A stretch of DNA of 64,000 bases. It comes from Planococcus lenghuensis. GTDB taxonomy: Bacteria > Bacillota > Bacilli > Bacillales_A > Planococcaceae. The stretch is from the NCBI RefSeq assembly GCF_001999905.1, contig NZ_CP019640.1, forward strand, positions 338,501 through 402,500. The letters are read 5' to 3'. Below are positions 51,087 to 59,971 of this stretch, piece after piece (within the stretch, counting starts at the first letter, position 1; each line of letters begins with the position of its first letter). The position numbers and the translations under genes are program-made. The notes beneath the pieces were generated by a model. That model saw nothing but the letters and a program-made list of their open reading frames with translations. It searched no databases and was not told the origin of the DNA.

Positions 51087-51114
51087 AAGCAGCAGAATAT
51101 TCTGCAGCTTTTTT
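51087..51114 (+). terminator. Terminator after the acyl-CoA synthetase gene
   Basis: GCAGAATATTCTGC sits at the core of a longer stem (AAGC/GCTT at the base), followed by six T residues. Confidence 0.7.
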
Positions 51115-51227
51115 ATGTTTATGTTTCATTAACTGGGGAAATACTCATAATGTGACTTAAAAACCTTTAATTCAGGACAATTGCTCAGGAAAACGGGAAT
51201 TTACCTAAAAGAAGGAGAGATTGGATT

Positions 51228-51851
51228 ATGGCAGAAAAAGTGAAATTAGCCGTTATTTATTACAGCTCTACGGGCACGAACTATCAGTTTGCCCAGTGGG
51301 CGAAAGAAGCGGGAGAAGCAGCCGGTGCGGAAGTCAAACTTGTAAAAGTGCCGGAACTGGCACCGCTATCTGCAATTGAAGCAAACCCGGCTTGGCATGC
51401 GCATTATAAAGCGACTGTTGATGTTCCGACAGCGACAATCGATGATATGGTGGAAGCAGACGGACTTATTTTCAGCGTACCAACCCGGTTCGGCGTCATG
51501 GCTTCGCAGATGAAGCAGTATTTTGACACAGCGGGCGGCGCTTGGGGACAAGGAAAATTGGCCAACAAGGTCGTAAGTGCGATGACTTCTGCACAAAACC
51601 CGCATGGCGGACAGGAAGCGACAATTCTGTCCCTTTACACAGTCATGCATCACTGGGGAGCAATCATCGCAGCACCTGGCTACACCGACCCTGCACTTTT
51701 TGCAGCAGGCGGTAACCCGTACGGCACAAGTGCAAGTATCAGCCAAGATGGTGAGATCATCGGAGCGGACGCAGTGAAGGAAGCTGTAGGCATCCAGGCA
51801 CGCCGCACAGTAGAAGTGGCCGGCTGGGTGAAAAAGGGTCTGAACGGATAA
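51228..51851 (+). CDS. wrbA: NAD(P)H:quinone oxidoreductase, WrbA type IV
   Basis: The 207-residue flavodoxin-like protein has the FMN phosphate loop YYSSTGTNYQFAQW, PTRFGVMASQMKQYFD, FTSAQNPHGGQEATILS-like VSAMTSAQNPHGGQEATILS and the C-terminal GADAVKEAVGIQARRTVEVA. WrbA enzymes reduce quinones with two electrons, protecting against oxidative stress. The start follows GAAGGAGAG. Length fits the family. A terminator follows within 20 nt. Confidence 0.92.
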   Translation: MAEKVKLAVIYYSSTGTNYQFAQWAKEAGEAAGAEVKLVKVPELAPLSAIEANPAWHAHYKATVDVPTATIDDMVEADGLIFSVPTRFGVMASQMKQYFDTAGGAWGQGKLANKVVSAMTSAQNPHGGQEATILSLYTVMHHWGAIIAAPGYTDPALFAAGGNPYGTSASISQDGEIIGADAVKEAVGIQARRTVEVAGWVKKGLNG

Positions 51852-51865
51852 AAAATTCAATGGGA

Positions 51866-51902
51866 AAGCAGATGGGGAACTTCTTTCCTCATCTGTTTTT
51901 TT
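51866..51902 (+). terminator. Terminator after wrbA
   Basis: CAGATG-GGGAA and TTTCC-CATCTG-like arms around a short loop are followed by seven T residues. Confidence 0.65.
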
Positions 51903-51929
51903 ATTTAGACACAAAGGAGTGAAACAGGC

Positions 51930-52664
51930 ATGGAGTTCTGGCTGAGTGCGGTATTCGTAATCGGTCTGATGGTGATTCACTTGCTTGCAAAGAACATGAA
52001 ATTCCTTAGCGTCGAGCCGCGCAGCCGGTTCTTGTCAGTTGCGGGTGGTATCTCGGTGGCATACGTTTTCCTCCATCTGTTGCCGGAACTTGGTGAATTC
52101 CAGGAACATTTAAGGGGTACAATAGAAAATGAGTTCTGGCAGTTTTTTGAAGATCACATTTATCTGGTGGCAATGCTGGGGCTGGCTCTTTTTTACGGAT
52201 TGGAACAAATGGTAAAGAAGTCGAAACGGCAGAACGATGAAGCAGATAAACGAAAAGCAACGGCAGAAGTATTTTGGATACATATCTCCTCATTTGCTCT
52301 TTATAATGGACTGATCGGCTATTTGCTGATCCGTGAAGAATTTGCCGATGGATGGGGGAAAACGTTTTTCTTCATCGCGATGGGTGTTCATTTTATCACA
52401 AATGATCGGGGACTCCGGGCAACCCACAAAGAAGACTACGATAAATTTGGACGCTGGCTGCTGACAGCGGCTGTCTTTATCGGCTGGTTGATCGGTGTGT
52501 TCACAGAAGTGAGCGAGCTGCTGATTTCATTCCTCGTCGCCTTCCTGGCGGGAAGTGTGATACTGAACGTCATGAAAGAAGAACTGCCGGATGAGCGGGC
52601 GAGCAGTTTCAGTGCGTTTTTCATGGGCCTTACCGCTTATTCGTTCTTATTGTTTCTGTTCTGA
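51930..52664 (+). CDS. ZIP-like polytopic membrane protein
   Basis: The 244-residue protein has seven to eight hydrophobic segments. SVAGGISVAYVFLHLLPELG resembles the helix of ZIP metal transporters that carries H-x-x-x-E ligands. A second histidine-rich segment (IAMGVHFITNDRGLRATHKE) and a third (VFTEVSELLISFLVAFLAGS) follow. Metal transport is possible, but the canonical ZIP HxxxE pair in helix 4/5 is incomplete, so the function stays open. The start follows AAAGGAGTG. Confidence 0.65.
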   Translation: MEFWLSAVFVIGLMVIHLLAKNMKFLSVEPRSRFLSVAGGISVAYVFLHLLPELGEFQEHLRGTIENEFWQFFEDHIYLVAMLGLALFYGLEQMVKKSKRQNDEADKRKATAEVFWIHISSFALYNGLIGYLLIREEFADGWGKTFFFIAMGVHFITNDRGLRATHKEDYDKFGRWLLTAAVFIGWLIGVFTEVSELLISFLVAFLAGSVILNVMKEELPDERASSFSAFFMGLTAYSFLLFLF

Positions 52665-52668
52665 ATAG

Positions 52669-52700
52669 AAAACAGCGATCCGCACAGGGGTCGCTGTTTT
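52669..52700. terminator. Bidirectional terminator before corA
   Basis: AAAACAGCGA and TCGCTGTTTT with CC/GG at the apex lie between convergent genes. Confidence 0.85.
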
Positions 52701-53637
52701 AAAATTTCTTGCCTTTTGGATTTCTTAATGTGCTGCCTGTCCAATTTTTCTTTCGCATGTAAGCGTAGAGGGAAACAGTTGTCAGCACAATGACAGCAAT
52801 GGCGAGCAAATAACCATATTGCCATTTCAACTCCGGCATTATCTCGAAGTTCATGCCCCATAGAGCGCCCCAAGCGGCAAGCGGCGTGAACAGCATCGTA
52901 ATAATGGTCAGCGTTTTAAAGATTTCATTGCCGCGATAGGAAGAGAGTACATTCTCCAGATCTGTCATCTGCTGGATTTCATCGTCATACTGATTGATGA
53001 TTTCAAAGCAGCGATCGATTCGACGGTATGTCCGTTTATAATGGATGCCATCGGCGACTGAATCACCAAACGCTTCCTGCAGCGCATCACGTGCTTCCAT
53101 AATGGGGATCATCAGATTCTTCCAAACAATAATCTCGTGCCGGTTTTGAATGATCCGATCCAGCACACTTTCGTCGTTTTTCTCCTTGAGCTGCCAGAGT
53201 AACTGGTGCATCCGGTCTTCGAAAGCATCAATATCCTGAAGAAAGGAAGTGACAGTTTCGCCGAGCAAGACCATAAATCCTTCAATGGCGGTCTCTGCGT
53301 GCTGAAGTTTTTTCGTGACTTGTTGTTCAGTGAGCCGGTACAAGAGTGAGAAATCAACCAGATTCGAGACAAGCAGGTCCTGTGTTAAGCAGTAATGAAA
53401 GATGGTTTTATCCTGCTGTTCTTCCATGTTCTGATGATAGATTACCGACCCCCAGATGGCTTCCCGCCCTTCTTCTGTCGTCTCCATCCCCAAATTATTG
53501 TTTCGGTCCGGCGAAAGCGATGAAAGCCAATCGACGCATGTATCCGGAAGTCCTGAAAGTGAAGAGCCATCTTCTCCTGCTGCCAGGTCGATGTGGACCC
53601 ATTGCCATTTGCCATTATTAAAAATGTTTTTTTTCAT
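52699..53637 (-). CDS. CorA family divalent metal transporter
   Basis: The 312-residue protein has a long N-terminal cytoplasmic domain, a helical stalk, and two C-terminal transmembrane helices. The signature Y/W-GMN is in ALWGMNFEIMPELKWQYGYL. Seven or so basic residues follow the last helix, as in CorA. The family forms pentameric magnesium, cobalt or, as in ZntB, zinc channels; the glutamate-rich loop MNFEIMPE is typical of CorA. The start follows CAGGAGGCTGGCAG. Confidence 0.9.
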   Translation of the reverse strand: MKKNIFNNGKWQWVHIDLAAGEDGSSLSGLPDTCVDWLSSLSPDRNNNLGMETTEEGREAIWGSVIYHQNMEEQQDKTIFHYCLTQDLLVSNLVDFSLLYRLTEQQVTKKLQHAETAIEGFMVLLGETVTSFLQDIDAFEDRMHQLLWQLKEKNDESVLDRIIQNRHEIIVWKNLMIPIMEARDALQEAFGDSVADGIHYKRTYRRIDRCFEIINQYDDEIQQMTDLENVLSSYRGNEIFKTLTIITMLFTPLAAWGALWGMNFEIMPELKWQYGYLLAIAVIVLTTVSLYAYMRKKNWTGSTLRNPKGKKF

Positions 53638-53871
53638 CTGCCAGCCTCCTGTTTCGCTAGCTTTATTCTATAGAACTTCCCGATTTCTATGCAAGCTTAA
53701 CGAGAACTTACAGTAAAAGACTAGTTGTTTAAGAATGTGAATGCAAATTAAATCGGAACAGAAAGTCGGGAACCGACCGCATTGAAATAAGAAGCTTCCA
53801 ACTTTCTCTTACCTAGTCGTCTCATACAGCTGAACGCGTATGATAAAATAATCCTTAAAGGAGGGGACGGA

Positions 53872-54996
53872 ATGCGAATCACACGCGCAGTACTATATGC
53901 AGTAAAGTATCCGCTTCGGGAACCATTTATCATTTCATACGCGACATATCCTGATATGCCTGCAGTCGTTCTGCAGCTCGAGACCGACAGCGGCCTGACC
54001 GGATATGGAGAAGCCGTGCCGGATGAACATGTAACAGGTGAGTATTACTCGGCGGCGTTCACAGTGCTGAGAGAGGTGCTTCTGCCTGGCCTGATGGGCA
54101 TGAGCCCGTTCGCTATCGAAATGATCCATCATAAAATGGATTCACTGCTTGGAGGCAATCCGGCTGCAAAAGCGGCTATTGATATCGCCTGTTATGACCT
54201 GATGGGAAAAGCGACAGGCCAGCCGGTATACAATCTCATTGGCGGAAAAGCGAAAGAAGAGCTCACTTATCCGAAAGTGCTTAGCATTGAAGCACCGGCT
54301 GTTATGGCGAAAAAAGCACAGCAGGCACAGGAAGCCGGCTATGCGTCGCTGAAACTTAAAGTGGGACAAGGTAAACCACAGGAGGATGTGGAACGTATTC
54401 TGGCGGTCCGGCAGGCAATCGGTCCTGATTTCCCAATCCGGGTGGATGTCAATCAGGGGTGGAAAACAACAGGAGTTGCCGCTGCTGCCATCCGGCAGCT
54501 TGAAGCAGCGAATATTGCCTGGGTGGAGCAGCCGATTCGCCAGGGGGATATTCGGGGGCTTGCAGAAATCCGTACAAAAACGTCTGTCCCCATCATGGCG
54601 GATGAAACGTTGCAGACCATGCATGATCTCTTGGAAATCATCGGTCAGCGGGCGGCTGATTCTGTGAATATCAAGTTAATGAAATGCGGCGGTATTTTCC
54701 CGGCTATGGCCATGTCAAAGACGGCAGAGGCTGCAGGCATCACTTGTCAAATCGGTTCGATGGTCGAGTCATCCATCGGTTCAGCAGCAGGTTATCATGT
54801 AGCCATTTCCCGAAAGAACATCGAAAGCACAGAGCTGACAGGCCCGCTCTTGTTTACAGAAGAGATTGGCAATCTGCGTTACGGACTCCCGTTCGTTCAT
54901 CTGTCGGACCGACCGGGACTGGGCGTGGAAGTGAACGAAAAGCAGCTGAAAAAATTGACTGTCAGTACGGCGGTCTGCGGAGGTGCCGAAGGGTGA
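53872..54996 (+). CDS. Dipeptide epimerase (L-Ala-D/L-Glu epimerase type), enolase superfamily
   Basis: The 374-residue muconate-lactonizing subgroup enzyme has the K-x-K motif SLKLKVGQG, metal ligands D in RVDVNQGW, E in VEQPI and D in IMADET, and the second acid/base lysine in NIKLMKCGG. B. subtilis YkfB has the same layout and epimerises L-Ala-D-Glu from murein breakdown. The gene overlaps an M20 hydrolase gene by 4 nt, fitting recycling of cell-wall peptides. The start follows AAAGGAGGGGACGG. Confidence 0.88.
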   Translation: MRITRAVLYAVKYPLREPFIISYATYPDMPAVVLQLETDSGLTGYGEAVPDEHVTGEYYSAAFTVLREVLLPGLMGMSPFAIEMIHHKMDSLLGGNPAAKAAIDIACYDLMGKATGQPVYNLIGGKAKEELTYPKVLSIEAPAVMAKKAQQAQEAGYASLKLKVGQGKPQEDVERILAVRQAIGPDFPIRVDVNQGWKTTGVAAAAIRQLEAANIAWVEQPIRQGDIRGLAEIRTKTSVPIMADETLQTMHDLLEIIGQRAADSVNIKLMKCGGIFPAMAMSKTAEAAGITCQIGSMVESSIGSAAGYHVAISRKNIESTELTGPLLFTEEIGNLRYGLPFVHLSDRPGLGVEVNEKQLKKLTVSTAVCGGAEG

Positions 54997-56099
54997 CAAC
55001 AATGATAGCGAAACGGATAGATGAATGGTTTGAACATTTCCATGCACACCCCGAGATCAGCTTTAAGGAAACAGAGACGACCAGAAAATTAGCTGAGATC
55101 ATGGACGAGTTCGGCATTTCTTATAAACTGTTTGGAGATATCCCGGGCCTTGTGGCTGAAATGGGGACAGGAGATGAAGTGATCGCCCTGCGTGCGGATA
55201 TGGATGCATTATGGCAGGAAGTGGATGGTGTATACCAGGCGAATCATTCCTGTGGTCATGATGCGAATATGGCGATGGTGCTTGGCGCGCTTGCGCTGCT
55301 GATGGATGTACCGCTCACGCGCAAGGTCCGGTTCATCTTTCAGCCGGCTGAAGAAAAAGGCAACGGAGCCTTGGCCGCGATTGAGCGGGGAGCGGCGGAT
55401 GGCGTGACTCATTTATACGGCGTCCATTTGCGTCCGCAGGAAGAACTGCCGCTCGGCAAAGTGGCACCGGCGATCCATCATGGTGCCGGTGTCTTCCTGC
55501 GGGGGAAAATCACCGGGGAAGATGCGCACGGCGCGCGGCCGCATCAGGGCGCGAACGCGGTGGATGCACTTTTTGCGATTCACCAATTCATCAAATCGAT
55601 TTATTTTTCACCGTTCGAACCTTATTCCGCGAAGCTTACCAATCTGCATGCCGGCGGTGACAGCGTGAATATCATTCCGGGCACTGCTTCTTTCGCTGTT
55701 GATGCGCGAGCACAGTCCAATGAAGTTCTTGAGAAACTGCGTGACCGCATTGAAGAAGGCCTGCGGGGGATCGGTGCGTTATACGGTGTTGACATCACCG
55801 CCGAATGGGATGATTACATACCTGCCGCAGAAGTCAGCAGCGAAGCGGCAGCACTGACGCGTGCAGCTGTTGAGGCGTCTGTCGGGAAAAATATGCTGGC
55901 GGAGGAAGTGGTCACACCGGGAGGCGATGATTTCCACTTCTATACCATACGCAATCCCGGAATCAAAGCGGCCATGGTCGGCGTCGGTGCTGATCTTGGT
56001 CCGGGATTGCATCATCCGAATATGACATTCAACCGGGAAGCGCTCTATACAGGAGCGCTTGTGCTGGCTGAAACAGTGAAGAGAACGGCAAACCGATAA
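54993..56099 (+). CDS. M20D family amidohydrolase/carboxypeptidase
   Basis: GTG 54993 overlaps the epimerase stop (GTGA) and follows CGGAGGTG. The 368-residue protein has the binuclear metal site in ALRADMDALWQE, HSCGHDANMAMVLGAL, FQPAEEKGNGA, YGVHLRP and GGDDFHFYT. The dimerisation domain is in between. M20D enzymes remove acyl or amino acid groups from small amides. Coupled to the epimerase, it probably acts on murein-derived dipeptides or tripeptides. The nearest family names are N-acyl-L-amino acid amidohydrolase and HipO. Confidence 0.9.
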   Translation: MTTMIAKRIDEWFEHFHAHPEISFKETETTRKLAEIMDEFGISYKLFGDIPGLVAEMGTGDEVIALRADMDALWQEVDGVYQANHSCGHDANMAMVLGALALLMDVPLTRKVRFIFQPAEEKGNGALAAIERGAADGVTHLYGVHLRPQEELPLGKVAPAIHHGAGVFLRGKITGEDAHGARPHQGANAVDALFAIHQFIKSIYFSPFEPYSAKLTNLHAGGDSVNIIPGTASFAVDARAQSNEVLEKLRDRIEEGLRGIGALYGVDITAEWDDYIPAAEVSSEAAALTRAAVEASVGKNMLAEEVVTPGGDDFHFYTIRNPGIKAAMVGVGADLGPGLHHPNMTFNREALYTGALVLAETVKRTANR

Positions 56100-56105
56100 C
56101 GATAA

Positions 56106-56143
56106 AAAGACAGCCCAGAAACGTTGGCTTCTGAGCTGTCTTT
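56106..56143. terminator. Terminator after the M20 gene
   Basis: AAAGACAGC and GCTGTCTTT with an inner AGAA/TTCT pair lie between convergent genes. Confidence 0.75.
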
Positions 56144-56381
56144 ATTTGAGGAGCAGGGAATCATGTTTTTTTGAATCTTCAAGTCTCATTTGTTCGAGTT
56201 CCAGTCTCAGTTTGTCTGTTTCTGTCACATAATTAATCTGCTTCAGCCGTTCCAGTTCCAATTCATCCTTGAGGCGGTCGTGTTTCATCTTCTCGAGGCT
56301 TCTCTGATGTGAAGTAAGGATTGCGACAATAGGTATGGAGAGCGCCATTACTGCAGGAATGATTCCAACCAAGCTATCCAT
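56142..56381 (-). CDS. Small membrane protein with coiled-coil tail (PspB-like size and layout)
   Basis: The 79-residue protein has one N-terminal transmembrane helix (MDSLVGIIPAVMALSIPIVA), then a long charged amphipathic helix (EKMKHDRLKDELELERLKQI and on). The layout resembles PspB but no motif proves membership. The start follows AGGAGGAGG, a strong site. It lies divergently next to the des operator and may share regulation with it, although this is not shown. Confidence 0.7.
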   Translation of the reverse strand: MDSLVGIIPAVMALSIPIVAILTSHQRSLEKMKHDRLKDELELERLKQINYVTETDKLRLELEQMRLEDSKKHDSLLLK

Positions 56382-56456
56382 GCAAGAACCTCCTCCTGAA
56401 TTTTCTGATTTCTATCAGTATACAACGGAAAAAGAAAAAGAAAAAGAAAAGATATG

Positions 56457-56521
56457 ACAAGTGTCATGTATCATAATGACACTTGTGTCTGTTGTGCATT
56501 CAATTATTTCTATAGTATAAG
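56457..56521 (+). promoter_or_regulatory. des promoter with DesR-type operator
   Basis: ACAAGTGTCAT (56457-56467), 8 nt, and ATGACACTTGT (56476-56486) form a perfect 11-bp-arm dyad. Each arm is itself nearly palindromic (TGACA-AG-TGTCA). A weak promoter TTGTGC-N18-TATAAG (56492-56521) follows. Phosphorylated DesR binds such repeats just upstream of the des -35 in B. subtilis. Confidence 0.7.
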
Positions 56522-56573
56522 GGATACAAGAGATCGGCGGGCAAAAAAACTGCCGGCTAAGGAGGAGAACCAA

Positions 56574-57614
56574 GTGAGCAAAGAGCAAACAAAGCAGCTC
56601 AGAAAGTCCGTTTCCCCTTTTGAAAAATCGGATCTGCGGGCAAGCATCATGCAAATCGTTAATACGGTAGTGCCATTTATTCTGTTGTGGATCTTAGCGT
56701 ATCAGGCACTGTCCGTGTCCGTCTGGCTGACTGTCGGACTGTCAATCATTGCAGCCGGATTTGTTATCCGGATGTTCATCATTTTCCATGACTGTACACA
56801 TGGCTCGTTCTTTAAAAACAAAAAAGCGAATGCAGTAGTCGGAACGATTACCGGCATCCTGACGTTATTTCCATATGAAAAATGGAAACGCGAGCATGCG
56901 ATCCACCATGCGACCAGCAGTAATCTCGATAAACGCGGAGTCGGCGACATCTGGGTCATGACAATCGAGGAATATGTGGAAGCATCAAAAATGGAACGGC
57001 TGAAATACCGTTTGTACCGCAATCCGCTCGTCATGTTCGGATTCGGCCCATTATTTCTTGTCTTGATTGCAGGCCGCTTTAACCGCAAAGATGCACGTAA
57101 AAAAGAACGGAATAACACATACCTGATCAATGTTTCACTCGTTGTTCTGTATACGCTGATGATTCTGCTGATCGGCTGGCAGGCATTCCTGCTTATCCAA
57201 GGTACGGTCATGTTCACAGCAGGCGCACTTGGTATCTGGTTGTTCTACATCCAGCACACATTCGAAGATTCGTATTTTGAAGACGAGAGTGAATGGGATT
57301 ATGTGAAAGCAGCAGTAGAAGGCAGTTCTTATTATCAGCTGCCGAAAGTACTGCAGTGGGTAACCGGGAATATCGGATTCCACCACGTCCATCACTTAAG
57401 CCCGCGTGTTCCGAACTATAACCTTGAAAAAGCCCATTCCAATGTGCCGCCGCTGCAGAAGGCGACGACGATTACAATCAAATCCAGCCTGCAGTCATTG
57501 CGTTATAAAGTATATGATGCAAAAAACAAATCATTTGTAACATTCCGTGACATTCAACAGCAGCTGGACGAAGCGAAAACTGCGAAGCGGATGAATTCGG
57601 GACTGCAGAAATAA
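56574..57614 (+). CDS. des: Acyl-lipid fatty acid desaturase
   Basis: GTG 56574 follows AAGGAGGAGAACCAA; the open frame further upstream runs through the operator and is not used. The 346-residue membrane di-iron enzyme has three histidine boxes, FHDCTHGSFF, REHAIHHATSS and GFHHVHHLSP, and at least four hydrophobic segments. B. subtilis Des inserts a delta-5 double bond into membrane phospholipid acyl chains on cold shock, fed by ferredoxin/flavodoxin; YumC near 14 kb could feed it. A terminator separates it from desK, as in B. subtilis. Confidence 0.94.
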   Translation: MSKEQTKQLRKSVSPFEKSDLRASIMQIVNTVVPFILLWILAYQALSVSVWLTVGLSIIAAGFVIRMFIIFHDCTHGSFFKNKKANAVVGTITGILTLFPYEKWKREHAIHHATSSNLDKRGVGDIWVMTIEEYVEASKMERLKYRLYRNPLVMFGFGPLFLVLIAGRFNRKDARKKERNNTYLINVSLVVLYTLMILLIGWQAFLLIQGTVMFTAGALGIWLFYIQHTFEDSYFEDESEWDYVKAAVEGSSYYQLPKVLQWVTGNIGFHHVHHLSPRVPNYNLEKAHSNVPPLQKATTITIKSSLQSLRYKVYDAKNKSFVTFRDIQQQLDEAKTAKRMNSGLQK

Positions 57615-57625
57615 GAGCTACTATG

Positions 57626-57653
57626 AAAAAGCCATCCCCCCGGATGGTTTTTT
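57626..57653 (+). terminator. Terminator between des and desK
   Basis: CCATCC and GGATGG with a CCCC loop are preceded by an A-run and followed by six T residues. It should separate des from desKR. Confidence 0.75.
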
Positions 57654-57709
57654 CTTTTGGCTGCAACAGGTATACTGAAGAAAAAGAGGCGGCAGAGAGG
57701 GAGGTCATC

Positions 57710-58849
57710 ATGCAGAGCTGGTATCATATTTTTCCTAAAAATCCATGGCTGAGCATCTATGCCTGGATCGCTTTTTGTATTTTACCTTTCTTTTTCATTT
57801 TCCGAAAAGTTTCAGCTCTGGAAATTGTATATGGCATTAGCATGCTGATTCTGTTTTTTATCGCATATTGGTTGTCATTTGACCGAAGGGGCGGCTGGCG
57901 GGTTTATTTTTGGGTAAGCGTGGAAATGGTAATCAATATTGGAATGACGCTTGTTTTCGGTTATGTGTACTTTTCTTTGTTTCTGGCATTTGTTATTGGC
58001 AGTATCCGCAGTAATACCGGTTTTTTTATCATGTATGGCATTCATGTCGGCACAACAATAGCAGCTATCATTTTTGGCTTTTTCCTGCACTATGAGTTAT
58101 TCATATCCCAACTGCCCTTTTTGCTTGTATCAGTGATCGGTGTAATTCTTGTGCCGTTTAATTCTTATACCCGCCAGAAGCGGCAGAAGCTGGAGGGACA
58201 ATTGGAAGATGCCAATAAACGGATTTCTGAACTGATCATCATGGAAGAACGGCAACGGATTGCCCGCGATCTGCATGATACACTTGGCCAAAAGCTGTCA
58301 TTGATCGGATTGAAAAGCGATCTGGCGGGAAAGCTGGTGGACCGGAATGCGGAATCTGCCAAAAAAGAGCTGAAGGATATTCAGCAAACTGCCCGCACGG
58401 CGCTGAAAGAAGTACGGGAACTCGTATCGGAAATGCGCGGAACGAAACTGCCGGAGGAACTGGCAAGAGTGCAGCAGCTACTTGAAGCGGCGGGCATTAA
58501 CTTCCTGTTCAAAGGCGATTTAAAGTCGGTCCGGATTCCACTGCTTGTGGAAAACGTCTTGAGCATGTGCCTGAAAGAGGCGGTCACGAACGTAGTAAAA
58601 CACAGCGGTGCAGAAACATGTATCGTCTTTATCCGGCAGACAAAAAAAGAGCTGCTGCTGACGGTACAGGATGACGGAACGGGCATTCCGGAAAGCACAC
58701 TTTCATCGACAGGCAATGGACTGGCAGGGATGAGGGAGCGGCTGGAATTCATCAATGGCAGTATGGAGATGGAATCGATTAACGGTACCGTGGTGAAAAT
58801 CCGTGTGCCGAGCGTTATTTTACATTCGGCAGGGGAGGGGTCGGCATGA
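57710..58849 (+). CDS. desK: Membrane thermosensor histidine kinase DesK
   Basis: ATG 57710 follows GGGAGG. The 379-residue protein has five or so transmembrane segments in residues 15-150 and a coiled-coil linker. The HisKA_3 dimerisation domain carries H189 in ERQRIARDLHDTLGQ, and the HATPase core has EAVTNVVKHS, DDGTGIPE and GNGLAGMRERLE. B. subtilis DesK (H188) senses membrane order: it phosphorylates DesR in the cold and dephosphorylates it when warm. The same order of genes supports the same role. It overlaps desR by 4 nt. Confidence 0.94.
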   Translation: MQSWYHIFPKNPWLSIYAWIAFCILPFFFIFRKVSALEIVYGISMLILFFIAYWLSFDRRGGWRVYFWVSVEMVINIGMTLVFGYVYFSLFLAFVIGSIRSNTGFFIMYGIHVGTTIAAIIFGFFLHYELFISQLPFLLVSVIGVILVPFNSYTRQKRQKLEGQLEDANKRISELIIMEERQRIARDLHDTLGQKLSLIGLKSDLAGKLVDRNAESAKKELKDIQQTARTALKEVRELVSEMRGTKLPEELARVQQLLEAAGINFLFKGDLKSVRIPLLVENVLSMCLKEAVTNVVKHSGAETCIVFIRQTKKELLLTVQDDGTGIPESTLSSTGNGLAGMRERLEFINGSMEMESINGTVVKIRVPSVILHSAGEGSA

Positions 58850-59451
58850 TCCGGATTGTACTTGCAGAAGACCAGCGCATGATGCTTGGCGCGCTGGGTA
58901 CACTTTTGAGCATGGAAGATGACATGGAAGTGGTCGGGCAGGCACATAACGGTGAAGAGGCGCTTGCACTCGTAAAGCAGCAAAAACCGGACGTCTGCAT
59001 TATGGATATAGAAATGCCGATCATGAGCGGATTGGATGCAGCAGAAGCCATGCAGGAACTTCCGGTGCATATTATCATTCTGACGACATTTGCACGTCCG
59101 GGATACTTCGAGCGGGCCCGGAAAGCCGGTGTTAAAGGGTATTTACTGAAAGACAGCCCGAGCGAAGAATTGGCAAGTTCAATACGCGGTGTGGTGAATG
59201 GCCGGCGCGCTTATGCACCGGAGCTCATCGATCTTGCGTACAGTACGAGCAATAATCCGCTGACTGAGCGGGAAAACCAGGTGCTTGAACTGATTGCGGA
59301 AGGGAAGAACACGAAAGAGATCGCCGAAGAGCTATTTCTAACGACCGGCACGGTCCGCAATTACATTTCAACAATCCTGGATAAACTGGATGTCGGCAAC
59401 CGCATTGAAGCGATTTCACGCTTTAAGGAAAAAGGCTGGTTCAAAAAATAA
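58846..59451 (+). CDS. desR: NarL/LuxR-family response regulator DesR
   Basis: The 201-residue protein has a receiver domain with phosphoacceptor D54 (CIMDIEMPIMSG) and the acidic pair near E9/D10. A C-terminal LuxR helix-turn-helix follows (LTERENQVLELIAEGKNTKE, TTGTVRNYISTIL). It starts within the desK stop codon (ATGA). It probably activates des by binding the dyad at 56457-56486 when phosphorylated by DesK. A terminator follows 79 nt after the stop. Confidence 0.94.
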   Translation: MIRIVLAEDQRMMLGALGTLLSMEDDMEVVGQAHNGEEALALVKQQKPDVCIMDIEMPIMSGLDAAEAMQELPVHIIILTTFARPGYFERARKAGVKGYLLKDSPSEELASSIRGVVNGRRAYAPELIDLAYSTSNNPLTERENQVLELIAEGKNTKEIAEELFLTTGTVRNYISTILDKLDVGNRIEAISRFKEKGWFKK

Positions 59452-59529
59452 AATGGCCGCAGGACTTATTGTAAAACCTGTTTTTGCATAGGTGGCTCAG
59501 TTAATCTGACTCTGTAAATTTCAAAGTCT

Positions 59530-59550
59530 GCCTGCGGGCAGGCTTTTTTG
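59530..59550 (+). terminator. Terminator after desKR
   Basis: GCCTGC-GG-GCAGGC followed by six T residues. Confidence 0.8.
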
Positions 59551-59638
59551 AATGCGCTGAAGCCGGCAGTCAGGTTTATCCCCCCAGTGGCGACGGGTAT
59601 AAAAAAAGAAACTGTTTATGAAAATGGAGGACACCAGA

Positions 59639-59932
59639 ATGGCAATTGAACGGGTGAAAGTCGGCTATGTGGAGCTGACAGAAGAAGAAACACAGCGACT
59701 GTTGACAAAAGTCAGCAGCGATCGAAACATAAGCACTGCAGAACAATTGCAGGAGATTATGGATAATTATGATTCACGGCTGTTGGAACCGCAGGAAGGA
59801 GATATACCGCCGGAAGAATTGGCTGGCGAAGAAGTGCCGGGAGTGCCTGGCCTGCAGGAAGAAATGATTGAAGTATTCCCTAAGCGGGAAGCGGGTCCGC
59901 ATTACCGGATTAAAGCATCGAAGAAACAGTAA
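59639..59932 (+). CDS. Small acidic hypothetical protein
   Basis: ATG 59639 lies eight bases after TGGAGGA and is preferred to ATG 59618. The 97-residue protein begins MAIERVKVGYVELTEEETQR, has a proline/glutamate-rich middle (EGDIPPEELAGEEVPGVPGL) and a basic end. There is no membrane segment and no recognised family. It is 39 nt upstream of yyaC and probably co-transcribed. Confidence 0.65.
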   Translation: MAIERVKVGYVELTEEETQRLLTKVSSDRNISTAEQLQEIMDNYDSRLLEPQEGDIPPEELAGEEVPGVPGLQEEMIEVFPKREAGPHYRIKASKKQ

Positions 59933-59971
59933 CCCTGTCAGCGGAATTCAAAATAGAGGGCGGGTGAAGAC

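Noticed and set aside
54684..54992. N-terminal extension of the M20 hydrolase frame
   Set aside because: It lies wholly inside the epimerase gene in another frame, and GTG 54993 has a good ribosome site.
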